Shown here: positions 1 to 9,247 of the stretch, piece after piece | How the letters are laid out: each line of letters begins with the position of its first letter | Numbering within the stretch: the stretch's first letter is position 1 | NCBI GenBank assembly: GCA_024275575.1 | Contig: JAJRYV010000076.1 | Coordinates: 62,001 to 126,000, forward strand | Reading direction: 5' to 3' | Source: a bacterium | GTDB lineage: Bacteria > Zhuqueibacterota > Zhuqueibacteria > Zhuqueibacterales > Geothermadaptataceae | Length of the DNA stretch: 64,000 nt | The notes under the pieces: generated by a model | Told to the model about the DNA's origin: nothing | Database searches by the model: none | The model's input: the letters and a program-made list of their open reading frames with translations, nothing else | Made by a program: the position numbers and the translations under genes

Positions 1-731
1 ATTTGCGCTGGAGTATGAATCCGCAATTGCATGTCGAAATGTTGCTCATTCGCCTCACCAAAATGGTGAAATCAATCGAACTCGATCAAATACTCACCGA
101 TCTGGATACCTTAAAAAAAAAAGACCTGATTGAGATAGAAAGGCCCGCAAATAATACGGTTCGTATCGTACCGGAAATTCAACCACAAAAAATAAAGGGT
201 GGATTATTCGGCGGGCTCAACGGCGTGCAAGATGACCGGGCATCCCCTACCGGGCCGGCTGAAGAGCCCGAAACGAACAGGATTGCGCACAGGCAGGACT
301 TTCCGCTTTCGCTGCCGGAAATCCGAGCAAAATGGAATGAGGCCCTGGCACGAATCAAAAAGGAACAAATCTCTATTGGCTCGTTTCTTGAAGAGGGGGT
401 GCTTAATAAACTCACCGGTAATCAGCTCGAAATCCTGTTCGACGGGTCAAAAAAATTTCATGTTAAATCGCTCAACGACAATCGATTTTCACTACAAAAA
501 CAACTCTCTGCGTTTTTTAAACACCCGATATTGATCGAATTTGTGATCGGCCAGCCGTACCCGCCGGAGGAAGCAAAAGCAGAGCAGGAATCAACGCCGG
601 AAAACGGGCATATCGAAACTCCGGATCAGGAAAATAAACAGGCGCCATCATCATCTGGCGATGACTGGATAAAAGACTATCCGGCAGCACAAATGCTGAT
701 CGAGTCGCTGGGTGGTGAAGAAATTAATTGA
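1..731 (+). CDS. dnaX: DNA polymerase III subunit gamma/tau, C-terminal part (5' end outside window)
   Basis: The reading frame is open from the window edge (frame starting at base 3), so the ATPase part lies upstream. The visible 242 residues begin with a helical stretch (NPQLHVEMLLIRLTKM) like the end of DnaX clamp-loader domain III. A low-complexity linker rich in Pro, Glu and Ala follows, then a tau-like C-terminal domain (about residues 95-185) and an acidic tail. In the clamp loader this part tethers the polymerase core. The neighbours ybaB and recR directly downstream form the classical dnaX-ybaB-recR arrangement, which strongly supports the call even though the Walker motifs are not visible. 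Confidence 0.9.
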   Translation, partial: LRWSMNPQLHVEMLLIRLTKMVKSIELDQILTDLDTLKKKDLIEIERPANNTVRIVPEIQPQKIKGGLFGGLNGVQDDRASPTGPAEEPETNRIAHRQDFPLSLPEIRAKWNEALARIKKEQISIGSFLEEGVLNKLTGNQLEILFDGSKKFHVKSLNDNRFSLQKQLSAFFKHPILIEFVIGQPYPPEEAKAEQESTPENGHIETPDQENKQAPSSSGDDWIKDYPAAQMLIESLGGEEIN

Positions 732-785
732 TTTAAACCCTAAAGCTCCGTATAGTTAAGTTTTGTAAAATCTTGGAGAGACAAC

Positions 786-1124
786 ATGGCCAAACCAGGC
801 TTCGGCAATATCATGAAGCAGGCGCAGCAAATGCAGGAGCGCATGCAGAAAGTTCAGCAGGAATTACTTGAAAAACGCGTCGAGGGAAATTCCGGTGGCG
901 GCATGGTCAGTGCAATCACTAACGGAAAAGGTGATCTCGTGCAATTGAAAATCGATCCGGAAGTCGTTGATAAAGAAGATGTTGAAATGCTGGAAGACCT
1001 CATCGTTGCTGCCGTCAATCAGGCAACGAAAAAAGCCCAGGAACTTTCCGAAGCTGAAATGAGCAAAATCGCCGGCGGCATACTCCCCAATTTGCCGGGC
1101 GGTTTCAACCCGTTTGGAATGTGA
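786..1124 (+). CDS. ybaB: YbaB/EbfC family nucleoid-associated protein
   Basis: This 112-residue protein is of typical family length. It starts with a glycine/methionine/glutamine-rich helix (GFGNIMKQAQQMQERMQ), has the central beta sheet with GGGMVSAITNGKG, and ends in the usual Gly-Gly-Pro/Phe-rich tail. YbaB/EbfC proteins form dimers that bind DNA and are often encoded between dnaX and recR, exactly as here. A Shine-Dalgarno GGAGAG sits 5 bases before the ATG. The stop is only 3 bases from recR, so the two are co-transcribed. Confidence 0.96.
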   Translation: MAKPGFGNIMKQAQQMQERMQKVQQELLEKRVEGNSGGGMVSAITNGKGDLVQLKIDPEVVDKEDVEMLEDLIVAAVNQATKKAQELSEAEMSKIAGGILPNLPGGFNPFGM

Positions 1125-1127
1125 GCG

Positions 1128-1724
1128 ATGCAATATACGGCTGACGCACTTAACATTGCGATCGAGGAATTTTCAAAATTGCCGGGCATCGGCCGTAAAA
1201 GTGCACAACGTCTGGTCTTTTTTCTACTCAAATATGACAAGGAAGAAATCCATTCACTCGCTGAATCCATTCTAGCTTTGAAAGATAAAATCCAGTATTG
1301 TGAGACTTGTTTCAATATCACCGATTCAAATCTCTGCGCTATTTGTGCTAACGAATCGCGCGACCACAAAATCATTTGTGTGGTGGAAGAGGCTAATGAC
1401 GTGCTCGCCATAGAAAGAACAAACGAATATCACGGCATTTATCATATTTTGGGCGGCGTTCTTTCGCCGCTCGACGGCATCGGCCCGGATGACCTCAGAA
1501 TTCGTGAACTCATACAGCGCTTGGGTGGTCAGGTCGAAGAAGTGATTCTGGCGATGAATGCCAACGCGGAAGGCGAGGCGACCGCGGTTTATTTAAGCAA
1601 GTTTATCAAATCGCTCGATATCAAAACGAGCCGTATTGCCAGGGGGATACCGATGGGTGGAGATTTGGAATATACCGATGAAGTTACTCTCGCCCGGGCT
1701 TTATCTGAACGAGTCTGGATTTAA
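1128..1724 (+). CDS. recR: Recombination mediator RecR
   Basis: RecR (198 residues, normal length) works with RecF/RecO to load RecA on gapped single-stranded DNA. The N-terminal helix-hairpin-helix is visible as SKLPGIGRKSAQRL (residues about 16-29). The four-cysteine zinc finger is intact (Cys58, Cys61, Cys70, Cys73). The Toprim domain follows, with the acidic VVEEANDV segment and the C-terminal GIPMGGDLEYTDEVTLARAL motif typical of the family. The ATG lies 3 bases after the ybaB stop. It fits with recA and recX in the same window. Confidence 0.98.
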   Translation: MQYTADALNIAIEEFSKLPGIGRKSAQRLVFFLLKYDKEEIHSLAESILALKDKIQYCETCFNITDSNLCAICANESRDHKIICVVEEANDVLAIERTNEYHGIYHILGGVLSPLDGIGPDDLRIRELIQRLGGQVEEVILAMNANAEGEATAVYLSKFIKSLDIKTSRIARGIPMGGDLEYTDEVTLARALSERVWI

Positions 1725-1741
1725 GCTGTTTCATTCGTGAT

Positions 1742-2392
1742 TTGAGATTGAAGTTATATATCTCTTTTCCTAATCAATTAACGATACTGCGAATTTTACT
1801 GACACCGGTTTTTGTCGCCTGTTTGTTCGTTGAAGAATATAATTATCGCCTGGCGGCATTAATCATTTTTTTTATTGCTGCACTAACCGATTGGTATGAC
1901 GGTTACGTCGCCCGTAAATTTGGTAGTGTGACAAATTGGGGCAAGTTTCTCGATCCCCTGGCAGATAAAATTCTCGTCTTGTCAGCATTTTTATCACTGG
2001 TTATCCTCGGCTATGTGCAAATGTGGATGCTCGTCGTGATTGCCCTGCGAGATTTGTTCATCACGATTTTACGGATTTATGCCATTAAGATGAACGCCAA
2101 AAAACCCCTGGTAACAAGCTCGTGGGCAAAATGGAAAACAGCGAGTCAAATGCTGGGGATTTATCTGATTTTGATCTACCTCGTGCTCAAGCAAAAAATG
2201 CTCACTTTAAGTGAATCAACACCGTGGTTTCAAAAATTGGAAGCCATGAATTTTGTCGATAAACTGATGTATGCCGTCACTTTTATCACGGCGACAACCG
2301 GCATTCACTACCTGATTGAAAACCGGCAGCATGTGAAAGCGCTGGCCAACACGGTTTCCCGGTTTTTAATACCAACCAATTTCCTGTCATGA
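1742..2392 (+). CDS. pgsA: CDP-diacylglycerol--glycerol-3-phosphate 3-phosphatidyltransferase
   Basis: This integral membrane enzyme makes phosphatidylglycerophosphate from CDP-diacylglycerol. The CDP-alcohol phosphotransferase signature DG-x2-AR-x8-G-x3-D-x3-D is complete (DWYDGYVARKF...GKFLDPLADK, residues about 57-84). Several hydrophobic segments flank it. The start is TTG at 1742. A second TTG two codons later is an alternative, and no clear ribosome-binding site decides between them. Its stop overlaps the pgpA start in an ATGA, coupling the two consecutive steps of phosphatidylglycerol synthesis. Confidence 0.95.
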   Translation: MRLKLYISFPNQLTILRILLTPVFVACLFVEEYNYRLAALIIFFIAALTDWYDGYVARKFGSVTNWGKFLDPLADKILVLSAFLSLVILGYVQMWMLVVIALRDLFITILRIYAIKMNAKKPLVTSSWAKWKTASQMLGIYLILIYLVLKQKMLTLSESTPWFQKLEAMNFVDKLMYAVTFITATTGIHYLIENRQHVKALANTVSRFLIPTNFLS

Positions 2393-2895
2393 ATCGGCTT
2401 ATCATCTTTCTCGCTACGGGGGCTGGTTCTGGTTTTTTTCCAAGGGCGCCGGGCACAGCCGGAAGCGCTCTCGCTGTAATCGTTTTGTTTTTTGTCCCGG
2501 ATTTTTCATCATCAGGGTTTTTGTTTTGTACCGGTTTAACCATAATCCTCGGCACCTGGGTGGCCAGCCGGGCGGAAGATATTTTTAAAAAAGAAGACCC
2601 GTCCGAGGTTGTCATCGACGAGATAGCCGGTATTTTAATCAGTGTTGCATTTTTGCCGGCAAACGGATTTACCCTGCTGACAGCATTTGTCCTGTTTCGC
2701 TTTTTTGATATCGCCAAACCCTGGCCTGTTCGTCAGGCGGAGGAAGCGGGACAGTGGCTGGCGAAGAAATTTCCACAGAATAAAATATTTACCGAAAATC
2801 GAAGCGGCATCGGTATCATGCTCGATGATATATTGGCCGGCATTTATGCGAACTTGTCTCTGCTATTGATTTCATCATTTTTTTTAAATTGCTAA
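2389..2895 (+). CDS. pgpA: Phosphatidylglycerophosphatase A
   Basis: PgpA dephosphorylates phosphatidylglycerophosphate to phosphatidylglycerol, the step after pgsA. The 168-residue protein has the family hallmarks: an N-terminal GSGFFPRAPGTAGS loop, the acidic EVVIDEIAG motif (about residues 72-82), the FRFFDIAKPWP segment, and a C-terminal GIMLDDILAGIYAN helix. Multiple hydrophobic helices indicate an inner-membrane protein. It overlaps pgsA by 4 bases and ends 4 bases before cinA, so it is part of one transcription unit. Confidence 0.96.
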   Translation: MNRLIIFLATGAGSGFFPRAPGTAGSALAVIVLFFVPDFSSSGFLFCTGLTIILGTWVASRAEDIFKKEDPSEVVIDEIAGILISVAFLPANGFTLLTAFVLFRFFDIAKPWPVRQAEEAGQWLAKKFPQNKIFTENRSGIGIMLDDILAGIYANLSLLLISSFFLNC

Positions 2896-2899
2896 CATC

Positions 2900-4144
2900 A
2901 TGCTCATCTGTGAAATAATTTCGATTGGTGATGAGTTGCTCATCGGTCAAACCGTGAATACTAATGCCGCGTGGATGGGGCAGAAGCTGAGTGAAATCGG
3001 TATCGCAGTCAAAAAAGTCACCACAATTGCCGATGAAAAAAACGCCATCGTTGCAGCGCTCGATGCAGCGATGGATTTTGCTGATCTGATTCTGGTTACC
3101 GGCGGCCTCGGGCCAACCCACGATGATATCACCAAAAATATCGTCTGTGAATATTTTGCTACTGAACTGATTTTTCATCGTGAGATTTATGAAAACCTGA
3201 AAAAGCGCTTTGAAGCCAGAGGATATAAATTCCCTGAAAGCAATGCGGGTCAGGCCTGGTTGCCGAAGGATGCCGAGATACTGCCTAACAAAGTCGGCAG
3301 TGCGCAAGGAATGTTTTTTCAGAAAAACGGTCGTTCCTGCATCGTTATGCCGGGTGTGCCGGCTGAAATGCGTTATATTATGACCAATTCGGTGCTGCCA
3401 GTTTTTTCTGTAAAAAATAAAGGTGAAGTGATTTTGCACCATACGTGGCGGACGACCGGTATTGCTGAGTCGGTGCTTTTTGAGCGGCTTGGGGATATCG
3501 AAGCGATTGAAAAGTTTGGTAAACTGGCATTTCTACCCAAATTTACCGGTGTAGACATACGGCTTTCTGTTTTTGCCAACTCTGCCGCAGAAGCCAAAAC
3601 CAATGTTGAAAAAGCGGAAAAAATCATTTTAAGGCGTGCCGGAAATTTAATTTTTTCCACTGGTGATACACCCATCGAACAGGCATTGGCGAGCAAGCTC
3701 ATCAAACACGACAAAACAGTTGCCGTGGCGGAATCATGCACCGGAGGCTTGCTCGGTAAGAAACTCACCGATGTGCCGGGCAGCTCTGCTTATTTTTTAG
3801 GCGGTTTGATCACTTACAGCAATGAGCAAAAAATCAAAGCACTCGGTATACCACCGGAACTGATAGAAAAATACGGCGCTGTCAGCGATGAAGTTGCGAC
3901 ACGAATGGCCGGGAGTGTTCGTAAAATATGCGGCAGTGATTTTGGCCTTTCGATAACCGGCATCGCCGGCCCTGATGGGGGAACGAGTGATAAACCGGTG
4001 GGGCTGGTTTTTATCGCTCTCGCTTGCGCTGAAAAAACGATCGTGAAAAAAAATGTCTTCGGCAGAGAAAGGGAACTGAACCGCGAACGCAGCGCCCATG
4101 CCGCAATTCGGCTTTTATTTGAAACATTACGTGATGCAAAATGA
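2900..4144 (+). CDS. cinA: CinA family protein (competence/damage-inducible; NMN amidohydrolase)
   Basis: This full-length two-domain CinA has 414 residues. The N-terminal MoaB/MogA-like domain (about 1-170) shows EIISIGDELLIGQTVNTNA and the GGLGPTHDD loop. The C-terminal PncC domain (about 255-410) shows AVAESCTGGLLGKKLT, PGSSAYFLGGLITYSN and GIAGPDGG. PncC domains deamidate nicotinamide mononucleotide, and the N-terminal domain can hydrolyse ADP-ribose-type substrates in characterised homologues. Co-location with recA is a recurrent arrangement in bacteria. The start is ATG at 2900, 4 bases after pgpA. Confidence 0.96.
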   Translation: MLICEIISIGDELLIGQTVNTNAAWMGQKLSEIGIAVKKVTTIADEKNAIVAALDAAMDFADLILVTGGLGPTHDDITKNIVCEYFATELIFHREIYENLKKRFEARGYKFPESNAGQAWLPKDAEILPNKVGSAQGMFFQKNGRSCIVMPGVPAEMRYIMTNSVLPVFSVKNKGEVILHHTWRTTGIAESVLFERLGDIEAIEKFGKLAFLPKFTGVDIRLSVFANSAAEAKTNVEKAEKIILRRAGNLIFSTGDTPIEQALASKLIKHDKTVAVAESCTGGLLGKKLTDVPGSSAYFLGGLITYSNEQKIKALGIPPELIEKYGAVSDEVATRMAGSVRKICGSDFGLSITGIAGPDGGTSDKPVGLVFIALACAEKTIVKKNVFGRERELNRERSAHAAIRLLFETLRDAK

Positions 4145-4724
4145 GTTCGGCCAATTTCGCTTGTTTATCTGTATTGAGCTGTCGGAAAAGGTGAAGCAAA
4201 GTATCGCAGCTTTTCAGGCGCCGTTGCAAAAAATTCCCGCAAACATTGCCTGGACGCCTTTGGTAAACAGCCATTTAACGCTGAAATTTCTCGGCAATAC
4301 GGAAAAAACAAAAGTCGAACAAATTCGGTCGGCTTTGCTGCGGATCGCAGCAGAAGCAAACGAAAGCAAAATTTTGTTTGATAAAACCGGCGTTTTTCCC
4401 GGTTTTCGCAAACCTCGCGTGCTCTGGCTTGGCTGTTCGCAAACCCCGAAAGAGTTGACAGGCCTGGCAACTAAAATTGATGAGCACCTGTCCGGGTTGG
4501 GATTTCAGCCTGAAAAACGAGTTTTTCAACCGCATCTCACACTTGGCCGTGTGCGCGCCGGTGATGTTCGCCAGGTTATTGAAAAAATGCAGCAGGCTCA
4601 GCCGCCGAAAATTTCAGTACCTGTTAAACTAATTACTTTAATGAGAAGCCGGCTTGCACCCTCGGGTGCCGTTTATACGCCGCTGACACAAATTGCAGTT
4701 CATTCCGAAACAGTGGGAGAATAG
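4134..4724 (+). CDS. thpR: RNA 2',3'-cyclic phosphodiesterase (ThpR/LigT)
   Basis: This member of the 2H phosphoesterase superfamily has the two HxTx motifs that define it: HLTLKFLGN in the first half and [10 protein letters not shown] in the second. It opens 2',3'-cyclic phosphates in RNA. The frame is open further upstream to an ATG at 4098. The start at 4134 places the conserved RLFICIEL strand near the N-terminus, as in other family members, and gives 196 residues. It overlaps the cinA end by 11 bases. It ends 2 bases before recA. Confidence 0.92.
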   Translation: MQNEFGQFRLFICIELSEKVKQSIAAFQAPLQKIPANIAWTPLVNSHLTLKFLGNTEKTKVEQIRSALLRIAAEANESKILFDKTGVFPGFRKPRVLWLGCSQTPKELTGLATKIDEHLSGLGFQPEKRVFQPHLTLGRVRAGDVRQVIEKMQQAQPPKISVPVKLITLMRSRLAPSGAVYTPLTQIAVHSETVGE

Positions 4725-4726
4725 TT

Positions 4727-5755
4727 ATGGATAAAAAAGATGAAAAAATAAAATCTCTGGAGCTGGCTGTAACCCAAATTGATCGTCAATTCGGCAAGGG
4801 TTCGATTATGCGTCTCGGTGGTGATAAACCATTGGTAGCCATCGAAGCCATATCCACTGGTGCGTTGTCGCTGGATGCGGCCCTTGGCGTTGGTGGTGTG
4901 CCGCGTGGCCGCGTGGTGGAAATTTACGGCCCGGAATCGAGCGGGAAAACGACACTGACATTGCATATCATCGCCGAAGCGCAGAAAAATGGCGGGTTGG
5001 CTGCATTTATCGATGCCGAGCATGCCCTCGATGCGATTTATGCCAGGAATCTCGGCGTCGATACCGATAATTTGCTGATTTCACAGCCTGATACCGGCGA
5101 GCAGGCGTTGGAAATCACCGAAACACTGGTTCGCAGTGGCGCGTTAGATGTCATCGTCATTGATTCTGTCGCGGCTTTGGTGCCTAAAGCTGAAATTGAA
5201 GGCGAGATGGGCGATGCCCAAATGGGTTTGCATGCACGGCTGATGAGCCAGGCGATGCGTAAACTTGCCGGTGCGATCAGCAAATCGCACACAACGGTTA
5301 TTTTTATCAACCAGATACGCATGAACATCGGCGTGATGTTCGGCAATCCGGAAACGACCACTGGCGGTCGTGCGTTGAAATTCTACGCTTCCGTTCGCAT
5401 TGATATCCGCCGCATCGCCTCGATAAAACAGGCAGATCAGATCGTCGGGAACAGGACCAAATGCAAGGTTGTAAAAAATAAAGTTGCCCCCCCCTTCCGC
5501 GAAGCCGAGTTTGATATCATGTATGGTGAGGGCATTTCTTTCGAGGGAGACCTGCTCGATCTCGCCGTAAACCACGATATTGTCAACAAGAGTGGAACCT
5601 GGTTTTCTTTCGGTGAAGAACGCCTCGGCCAGGGGCGGGAAAACGTGAAACGGTTTCTCAGGGAAAACCCGGAAATCATAGATGAGATCGAACTTAAAGT
5701 TCGCGAAATTCTCGGACTGAAACCGCTGCAAATAACGGAGCCGAAAAAGGAATAG
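4727..5755 (+). CDS. recA: Recombinase RecA
   Basis: RecA (342 residues) forms filaments on single-stranded DNA, performs strand exchange and promotes LexA-type autocleavage. The Walker A motif GPESSGKTT is at residues 68-76. Also visible are the [10 protein letters not shown] segment, the Walker B-like [12 protein letters not shown], the DNA-binding loops ([28 protein letters not shown]) and the C-terminal [14 protein letters not shown] region. The ribosome-binding GGAG lies 8 bases upstream of the ATG. recX follows 16 bases later, the common recA-recX pair. No SOS-type operator was recognised upstream. Confidence 0.99.
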   Translation: MDKKDEKIKSLELAVTQIDRQFGKGSIMRLGGDKPLVAIEAISTGALSLDAALGVGGVPRGRVVEIYGPESSGKTTLTLHIIAEAQKNGGLAAFIDAEHALDAIYARNLGVDTDNLLISQPDTGEQALEITETLVRSGALDVIVIDSVAALVPKAEIEGEMGDAQMGLHARLMSQAMRKLAGAISKSHTTVIFINQIRMNIGVMFGNPETTTGGRALKFYASVRIDIRRIASIKQADQIVGNRTKCKVVKNKVAPPFREAEFDIMYGEGISFEGDLLDLAVNHDIVNKSGTWFSFGEERLGQGRENVKRFLRENPEIIDEIELKVREILGLKPLQITEPKKE

Positions 5756-5771
5756 CAAATTTTTACGACTG

Positions 5772-6410
5772 ATGGATTCTGACAATTTAAAACCCGGGGT
5801 GATTACAAAAATAGAGACACAAAAGAAAAATCCGGAGCGGGTTTCCCTGTATATCGATGGCGAATTCAGGTTTGGCTTTGATAAAGAAATACTAAGCTCT
5901 CATCAGTTGCAGGTGGGGGCATTTCTGACAGCCGAAATACAGCAGGCAATTTTAGAAAAAGAAGAATTTCGCCGGGCGCTGGTTTATGCATATCGCGCAT
6001 TGGCGCGCCGGGCTTATAGCAGCGCCCGCTTGCGAGAGAAACTGCTGCAAAAAGATTTTCACGAATCAGTTGCTGTGAGAGTAATTTCCCGGCTGCGAGC
6101 GGAAAATTACCTTGACGACCGTGCTTTTGCTCTGGCTTTTTGTCGCTCTCGTTTATTGACGAAACCGATGGGAGAAATGATGTTGCTGCATGAGCTTAAA
6201 TTTTACGGTATTGAGCGCAGCATTGCTGAAGATATTGCCGATATCGTTTTTTCGGCAACATCAGAAGAAGAGCTGGCGCATCGCGCCCTGCGAAAAAAGG
6301 AGAAAACATATTCCCGGCTCGATGAAAAAATCGCCGAGAAAAAGAAAATACAGTTGTTAAAAAACCGGGGGTTCTCGTGGGATACTATTCGCAAGGTACT
6401 GCACTGCTAA
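5772..6410 (+). CDS. recX: Regulatory protein RecX
   Basis: RecX inhibits RecA by blocking filament extension. The 212-residue protein has the three-helix repeats of the family: ALVYAYRALARRAYSSARL, then VISRLRAENYLDDRAFALAF, then the later ERSIAEDIADIVF repeat. It ends in KLQ-type helices with NRGFSWDTIRKVL. An N-terminal beta-rich extension (residues 1-60; RVSLYIDGEFRFGFDKEIL) is as seen in longer RecX members. Position directly after recA confirms it. Confidence 0.94.
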   Translation: MDSDNLKPGVITKIETQKKNPERVSLYIDGEFRFGFDKEILSSHQLQVGAFLTAEIQQAILEKEEFRRALVYAYRALARRAYSSARLREKLLQKDFHESVAVRVISRLRAENYLDDRAFALAFCRSRLLTKPMGEMMLLHELKFYGIERSIAEDIADIVFSATSEEELAHRALRKKEKTYSRLDEKIAEKKKIQLLKNRGFSWDTIRKVLHC

Positions 6411-6605
6411 ATTTTTTCATAATGAATGCGGCGCTTTTGTTACGCAAAATTACTTTGTATTAAGTATCACATTTCGTATCTTTCTCTCTGCCTGAAGGCC
6501 CTGTTTTTCCTCCAACTTATTTCTAATGAAAATAATTTAATACCGGTAAAACAACACAAAGCATAAATCATAGTTCTCGTTTACAGCGAAGTTTGGATTA
6601 AACAA

Positions 6606-8468
6606 ATGAAAGCATCAGAAATACGCCGCTCGTTCCTCGATTTTTTCAAAAGCAAAGGCCATACGATCGTCCCCAGCGCCAGTGTGGCGCCGCTCGATGA
6701 TCCAACCCTGCTCTTTACCAACGCGGGAATGAATCAATTTAAAAATATATTTATCGGCCTCGAAGAGCCGAAAAATCGCCGTGTCGCAGATACGCAGAAA
6801 TGCATTCGCGTCAGTGGTAAACACAACGACTTGGAAGATGTCGGCTTTGATACTTTTCACCATACTTTTTTTGAAATGCTCGGTAACTGGTCTTTCGGTG
6901 ACTATTATAAAAAAGAAGCCATCGAATTCGCCTGGGAACTGTTGACTGAAGTGTGGAAATTGCCCAAAGAACGCCTGTTTGTCACGGTGTTCCGCACGGA
7001 TGATGAAGCCGCAGGATTATGGATTGAGCTGACAGATATTGCACCGGAACGTGTGATGCGTTTCGATGAAAAAGACAATTTTTGGGAAATGGGTGCAACC
7101 GGACCTTGCGGCCCGTGTTCGGAAATTCATTTTGACACCGGTGATCTCACTTCGCAAGCGCAAGTTTTCGATGACCCTGTTGAAGGTGTAAACGGAGAAA
7201 ATGCCCGTTTTATCGAGTTGTGGAATCTGGTTTTCATTAAGTATAACCGGGAAAAGAATGGCGCCCTGACGCCTCTGAAGGAAAAACATGTGGATACGGG
7301 CATGGGGTTCGAGCGTGTTGTTGCAGTGATTCAAAACAAAAATTCAAACTACGACACCGACATTTTTACTCCGCTTATCGATGCGATTGCCAGGCTTTCG
7401 GGTATTGCCTATTCTGAAAACGGCATGGCCCACCGCGTGATCGCCGATCATGTTCGTGCCCTGACTTTTTCAATCGCTGACGGCGCTATTCCCTCAAATG
7501 AGGGGCGTGGTTATGTCATGCGTCGGTTGTTGCGCCGTGCCGCTCGTTTCGGCCGCAACCTTGGTCTGCAGGAGCCTTTTATTTACAAATTGACCTCTAT
7601 TCTCGTTGAGACGATGGGAGATGTTTTTCCGGAGATCGTCGAACGGGCGCAGTACATTTCACAGGTGATCAAGTCTGAAGAAGAGAGTTTTAACCACACG
7701 CTCGACAGAGGATTGGATGTTTTTGCCAAAATTATCAGCAAACTCGAAGAAAGTGCTAGCACGGAAATCAGCGGTGAAGATGCTTTCCGGCTCTATGATA
7801 CCTTTGGTTTTCCTCTCGATTTGACAGAACTGATGGCAAAAGAGAAAAACCTGAAGGTTGATGTTGCCGGATTCGATAAAGCGATGGAGCAGCAAAGAGA
7901 GCGGGCGCGCCGGGCAGGTAAATTTGCTATCGCCATCACGCAGGACCCGGAAGAATGGGATGCGCTTTCCGCCGGGCATCATTCGCACTTCATCGGCTAT
8001 GAATCGCTGGCTATAGATACCGAAATTCGCCGTATCCGCCAGGAAAAAGATATGGTTTATCTGACATTGTCCGAGACGCCTTTTTATGCCGAATCCGGCG
8101 GGCAAACCGGTGACCGTGGTATCATCGAAGGCCTGGGTTTTCAAATTGACGTCATGGATACGCAAAAAATGGGATCACACATTGTGCATATTGGTCGATT
8201 AGCGGGAGAATTTCCCCGGAAGGCCAAAGTGAAAGCCAGTGTCGACGTCGCCAGGCGTCTTTCTACAGCTCGAAATCATACCACGACTCACCTGCTGCAC
8301 AAAGCTTTGCGTGATACGCTCGGCAGGCATGTTTCTCAGGCGGGCAGTCTGGTTGAACCCGATCGCCTGCGCTTTGATGTCACCCATTTTCAAAAAATTG
8401 AGCCGGAACAATTGGAAGAAATAGAAGGCAAAGTCAACGAGCAGATTCAAAAAAATTTGCCGGTATAA
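6606..8468 (+). CDS. alaS: Alanyl-tRNA synthetase, N-terminal part ending at an in-frame TAA
   Basis: This 620-residue part holds the class II aminoacylation core (MKASEIRRSFLDFFKSKGH start; PTLLFTNAGMNQFKNIF; GPCGPCSEIHFD), the tRNA-recognition region, and the first half of the editing domain with zinc ligands His558 and His562 (HTTTH). The frame is then closed by TAA at 8466-8468. Immediately afterwards, in the same frame, the protein resumes with the expected AlaRS sequence. The full frame 6606-9224 would give about 872 residues, the normal AlaRS length. Alanyl-tRNA synthetase is essential, so a truncated product lacking CGGTH and the C-Ala domain would be surprising. See the separate entry for the stop. 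Confidence 0.93.
   Translation: MKASEIRRSFLDFFKSKGHTIVPSASVAPLDDPTLLFTNAGMNQFKNIFIGLEEPKNRRVADTQKCIRVSGKHNDLEDVGFDTFHHTFFEMLGNWSFGDYYKKEAIEFAWELLTEVWKLPKERLFVTVFRTDDEAAGLWIELTDIAPERVMRFDEKDNFWEMGATGPCGPCSEIHFDTGDLTSQAQVFDDPVEGVNGENARFIELWNLVFIKYNREKNGALTPLKEKHVDTGMGFERVVAVIQNKNSNYDTDIFTPLIDAIARLSGIAYSENGMAHRVIADHVRALTFSIADGAIPSNEGRGYVMRRLLRRAARFGRNLGLQEPFIYKLTSILVETMGDVFPEIVERAQYISQVIKSEEESFNHTLDRGLDVFAKIISKLEESASTEISGEDAFRLYDTFGFPLDLTELMAKEKNLKVDVAGFDKAMEQQRERARRAGKFAIAITQDPEEWDALSAGHHSHFIGYESLAIDTEIRRIRQEKDMVYLTLSETPFYAESGGQTGDRGIIEGLGFQIDVMDTQKMGSHIVHIGRLAGEFPRKAKVKASVDVARRLSTARNHTTTHLLHKALRDTLGRHVSQAGSLVEPDRLRFDVTHFQKIEPEQLEEIEGKVNEQIQKNLPV
8466..8468 (+). other. In-frame TAA inside alaS (codon 621)
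   Basis: The codon order reads Leu-Pro-Val, TAA, Tyr-Phe-Glu-Thr-Ser-Phe, with no change of frame on either side. The position is a variable one just after the conserved NLPV of AlaRS. TAA is one base from CAA (Gln), GAA (Glu) or AAA (Lys). Many other genes here end properly at TAA, so this is not a general reassignment. A consensus error, a real nonsense mutation or readthrough remain possible. Confidence 0.9.
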
Positions 8469-8501
8469 TACTTCGAAACTTCATTCGACAAAGCGCGCGA
8501 A

Positions 8502-9224
8502 ATGGGCGCGATGGCAATTTTCTCGGAAAAGTATGGTGATGTCGTACGCGTTATTCAGATCGGTGATTACAGTCGGGAGCTTTGTGGGGGAACGCATTTG
8601 AATTCCACTGGACAGGCCGGTCTGTTTCGCATGATCAGCGAAGGCTCAACAGCCGCCGGAATTCGCCGCATCGAGGCAGTGACCGGTGCAGTCGCGGCAG
8701 CGCAAATGCAGGCAGACCGCCGGCGTGAGGAAAAATTGCGGAATTTACTGCAATGCCGCAGTGAGGCCATCGAAACCCGTGTCGAGGAGCTTCTTGAACA
8801 GAAAAAAATGCTGGAGCGGCAATTAGGTTATTTAAAACAACAGCTCTCTCAGGGAGAAGTCGATCAATTTGCCGCGGCTGCAAAAGAAACCGCCGGTGTA
8901 AAGTTCGTTGCTCAAAAAGTGACGGCTGTAGACGTCAATGAATTGAAATCGATGAGTGACGGCTTGCGCGAATCGTTACAGTCTGGTGTTGGTGTGCTCG
9001 CCGCTGAAATTAACGGCAAAGTTTCCTTCGTTTGTATCGTGACTGATGATTTGATTCAGGAGAAAAAGTTGCGTGCAGGTGATCTCATCAAAAAGATAGC
9101 AGCGCAAGCAGGCGCCACGGGTGGGGGGCGCCCGCATATGGCGTTGGCGGGCGGAAAGGATGCCGGGAAAATCGAGACAGCGCTGGCTGCTGTGCCGGAA
9201 ATCATCCAGGATGCATTGGGTTAA
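8502..9224 (+). CDS. alaS: Alanyl-tRNA synthetase, C-terminal part (in frame with 6606-8468)
   Basis: The open part after the stop starts at 8469, and its first ATG is at 8502. It holds the second half of the editing centre, SRELCGGTH (zinc ligands Cys660 and His664 in the full numbering), then the GIRRIEAVTG segment, a coiled coil (about 70 residues) and the DHHA1/C-Ala domain with GGGRPHMALAGGKD. There is no Shine-Dalgarno before ATG 8502, and the fragment lacks the His pair needed for editing. It is therefore better read as the rest of alaS than as an independent gene. A naturally split AlaRS is known in Nanoarchaeum, but nothing here points to that. Confidence 0.9.
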   Translation: MGAMAIFSEKYGDVVRVIQIGDYSRELCGGTHLNSTGQAGLFRMISEGSTAAGIRRIEAVTGAVAAAQMQADRRREEKLRNLLQCRSEAIETRVEELLEQKKMLERQLGYLKQQLSQGEVDQFAAAAKETAGVKFVAQKVTAVDVNELKSMSDGLRESLQSGVGVLAAEINGKVSFVCIVTDDLIQEKKLRAGDLIKKIAAQAGATGGGRPHMALAGGKDAGKIETALAAVPEIIQDALG

Positions 9225-9247
9225 CATCGCTTAGTTCGGGTCTTGCC

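Noticed and set aside
2816-3442. 208-residue minus-strand ORF opposite cinA
   Set aside because: It lies fully opposite a clear cinA gene, has no family features or ribosome-binding site, and follows from the codon use of the real gene.
6411-6605. T-box or other tRNA-sensing leader before alaS
   Set aside because: The 195 bases lack the T-box motif and a terminator-antiterminator pair. They are AT-rich with no clear structure.
6606-9224. General reassignment of TAA to an amino acid
   Set aside because: Many complete genes in the window end properly at TAA (for example recR, pgpA, recX, hflX, lptD, atpC), and proteins stop where expected. Two in-frame TAAs do not support a changed genetic code.
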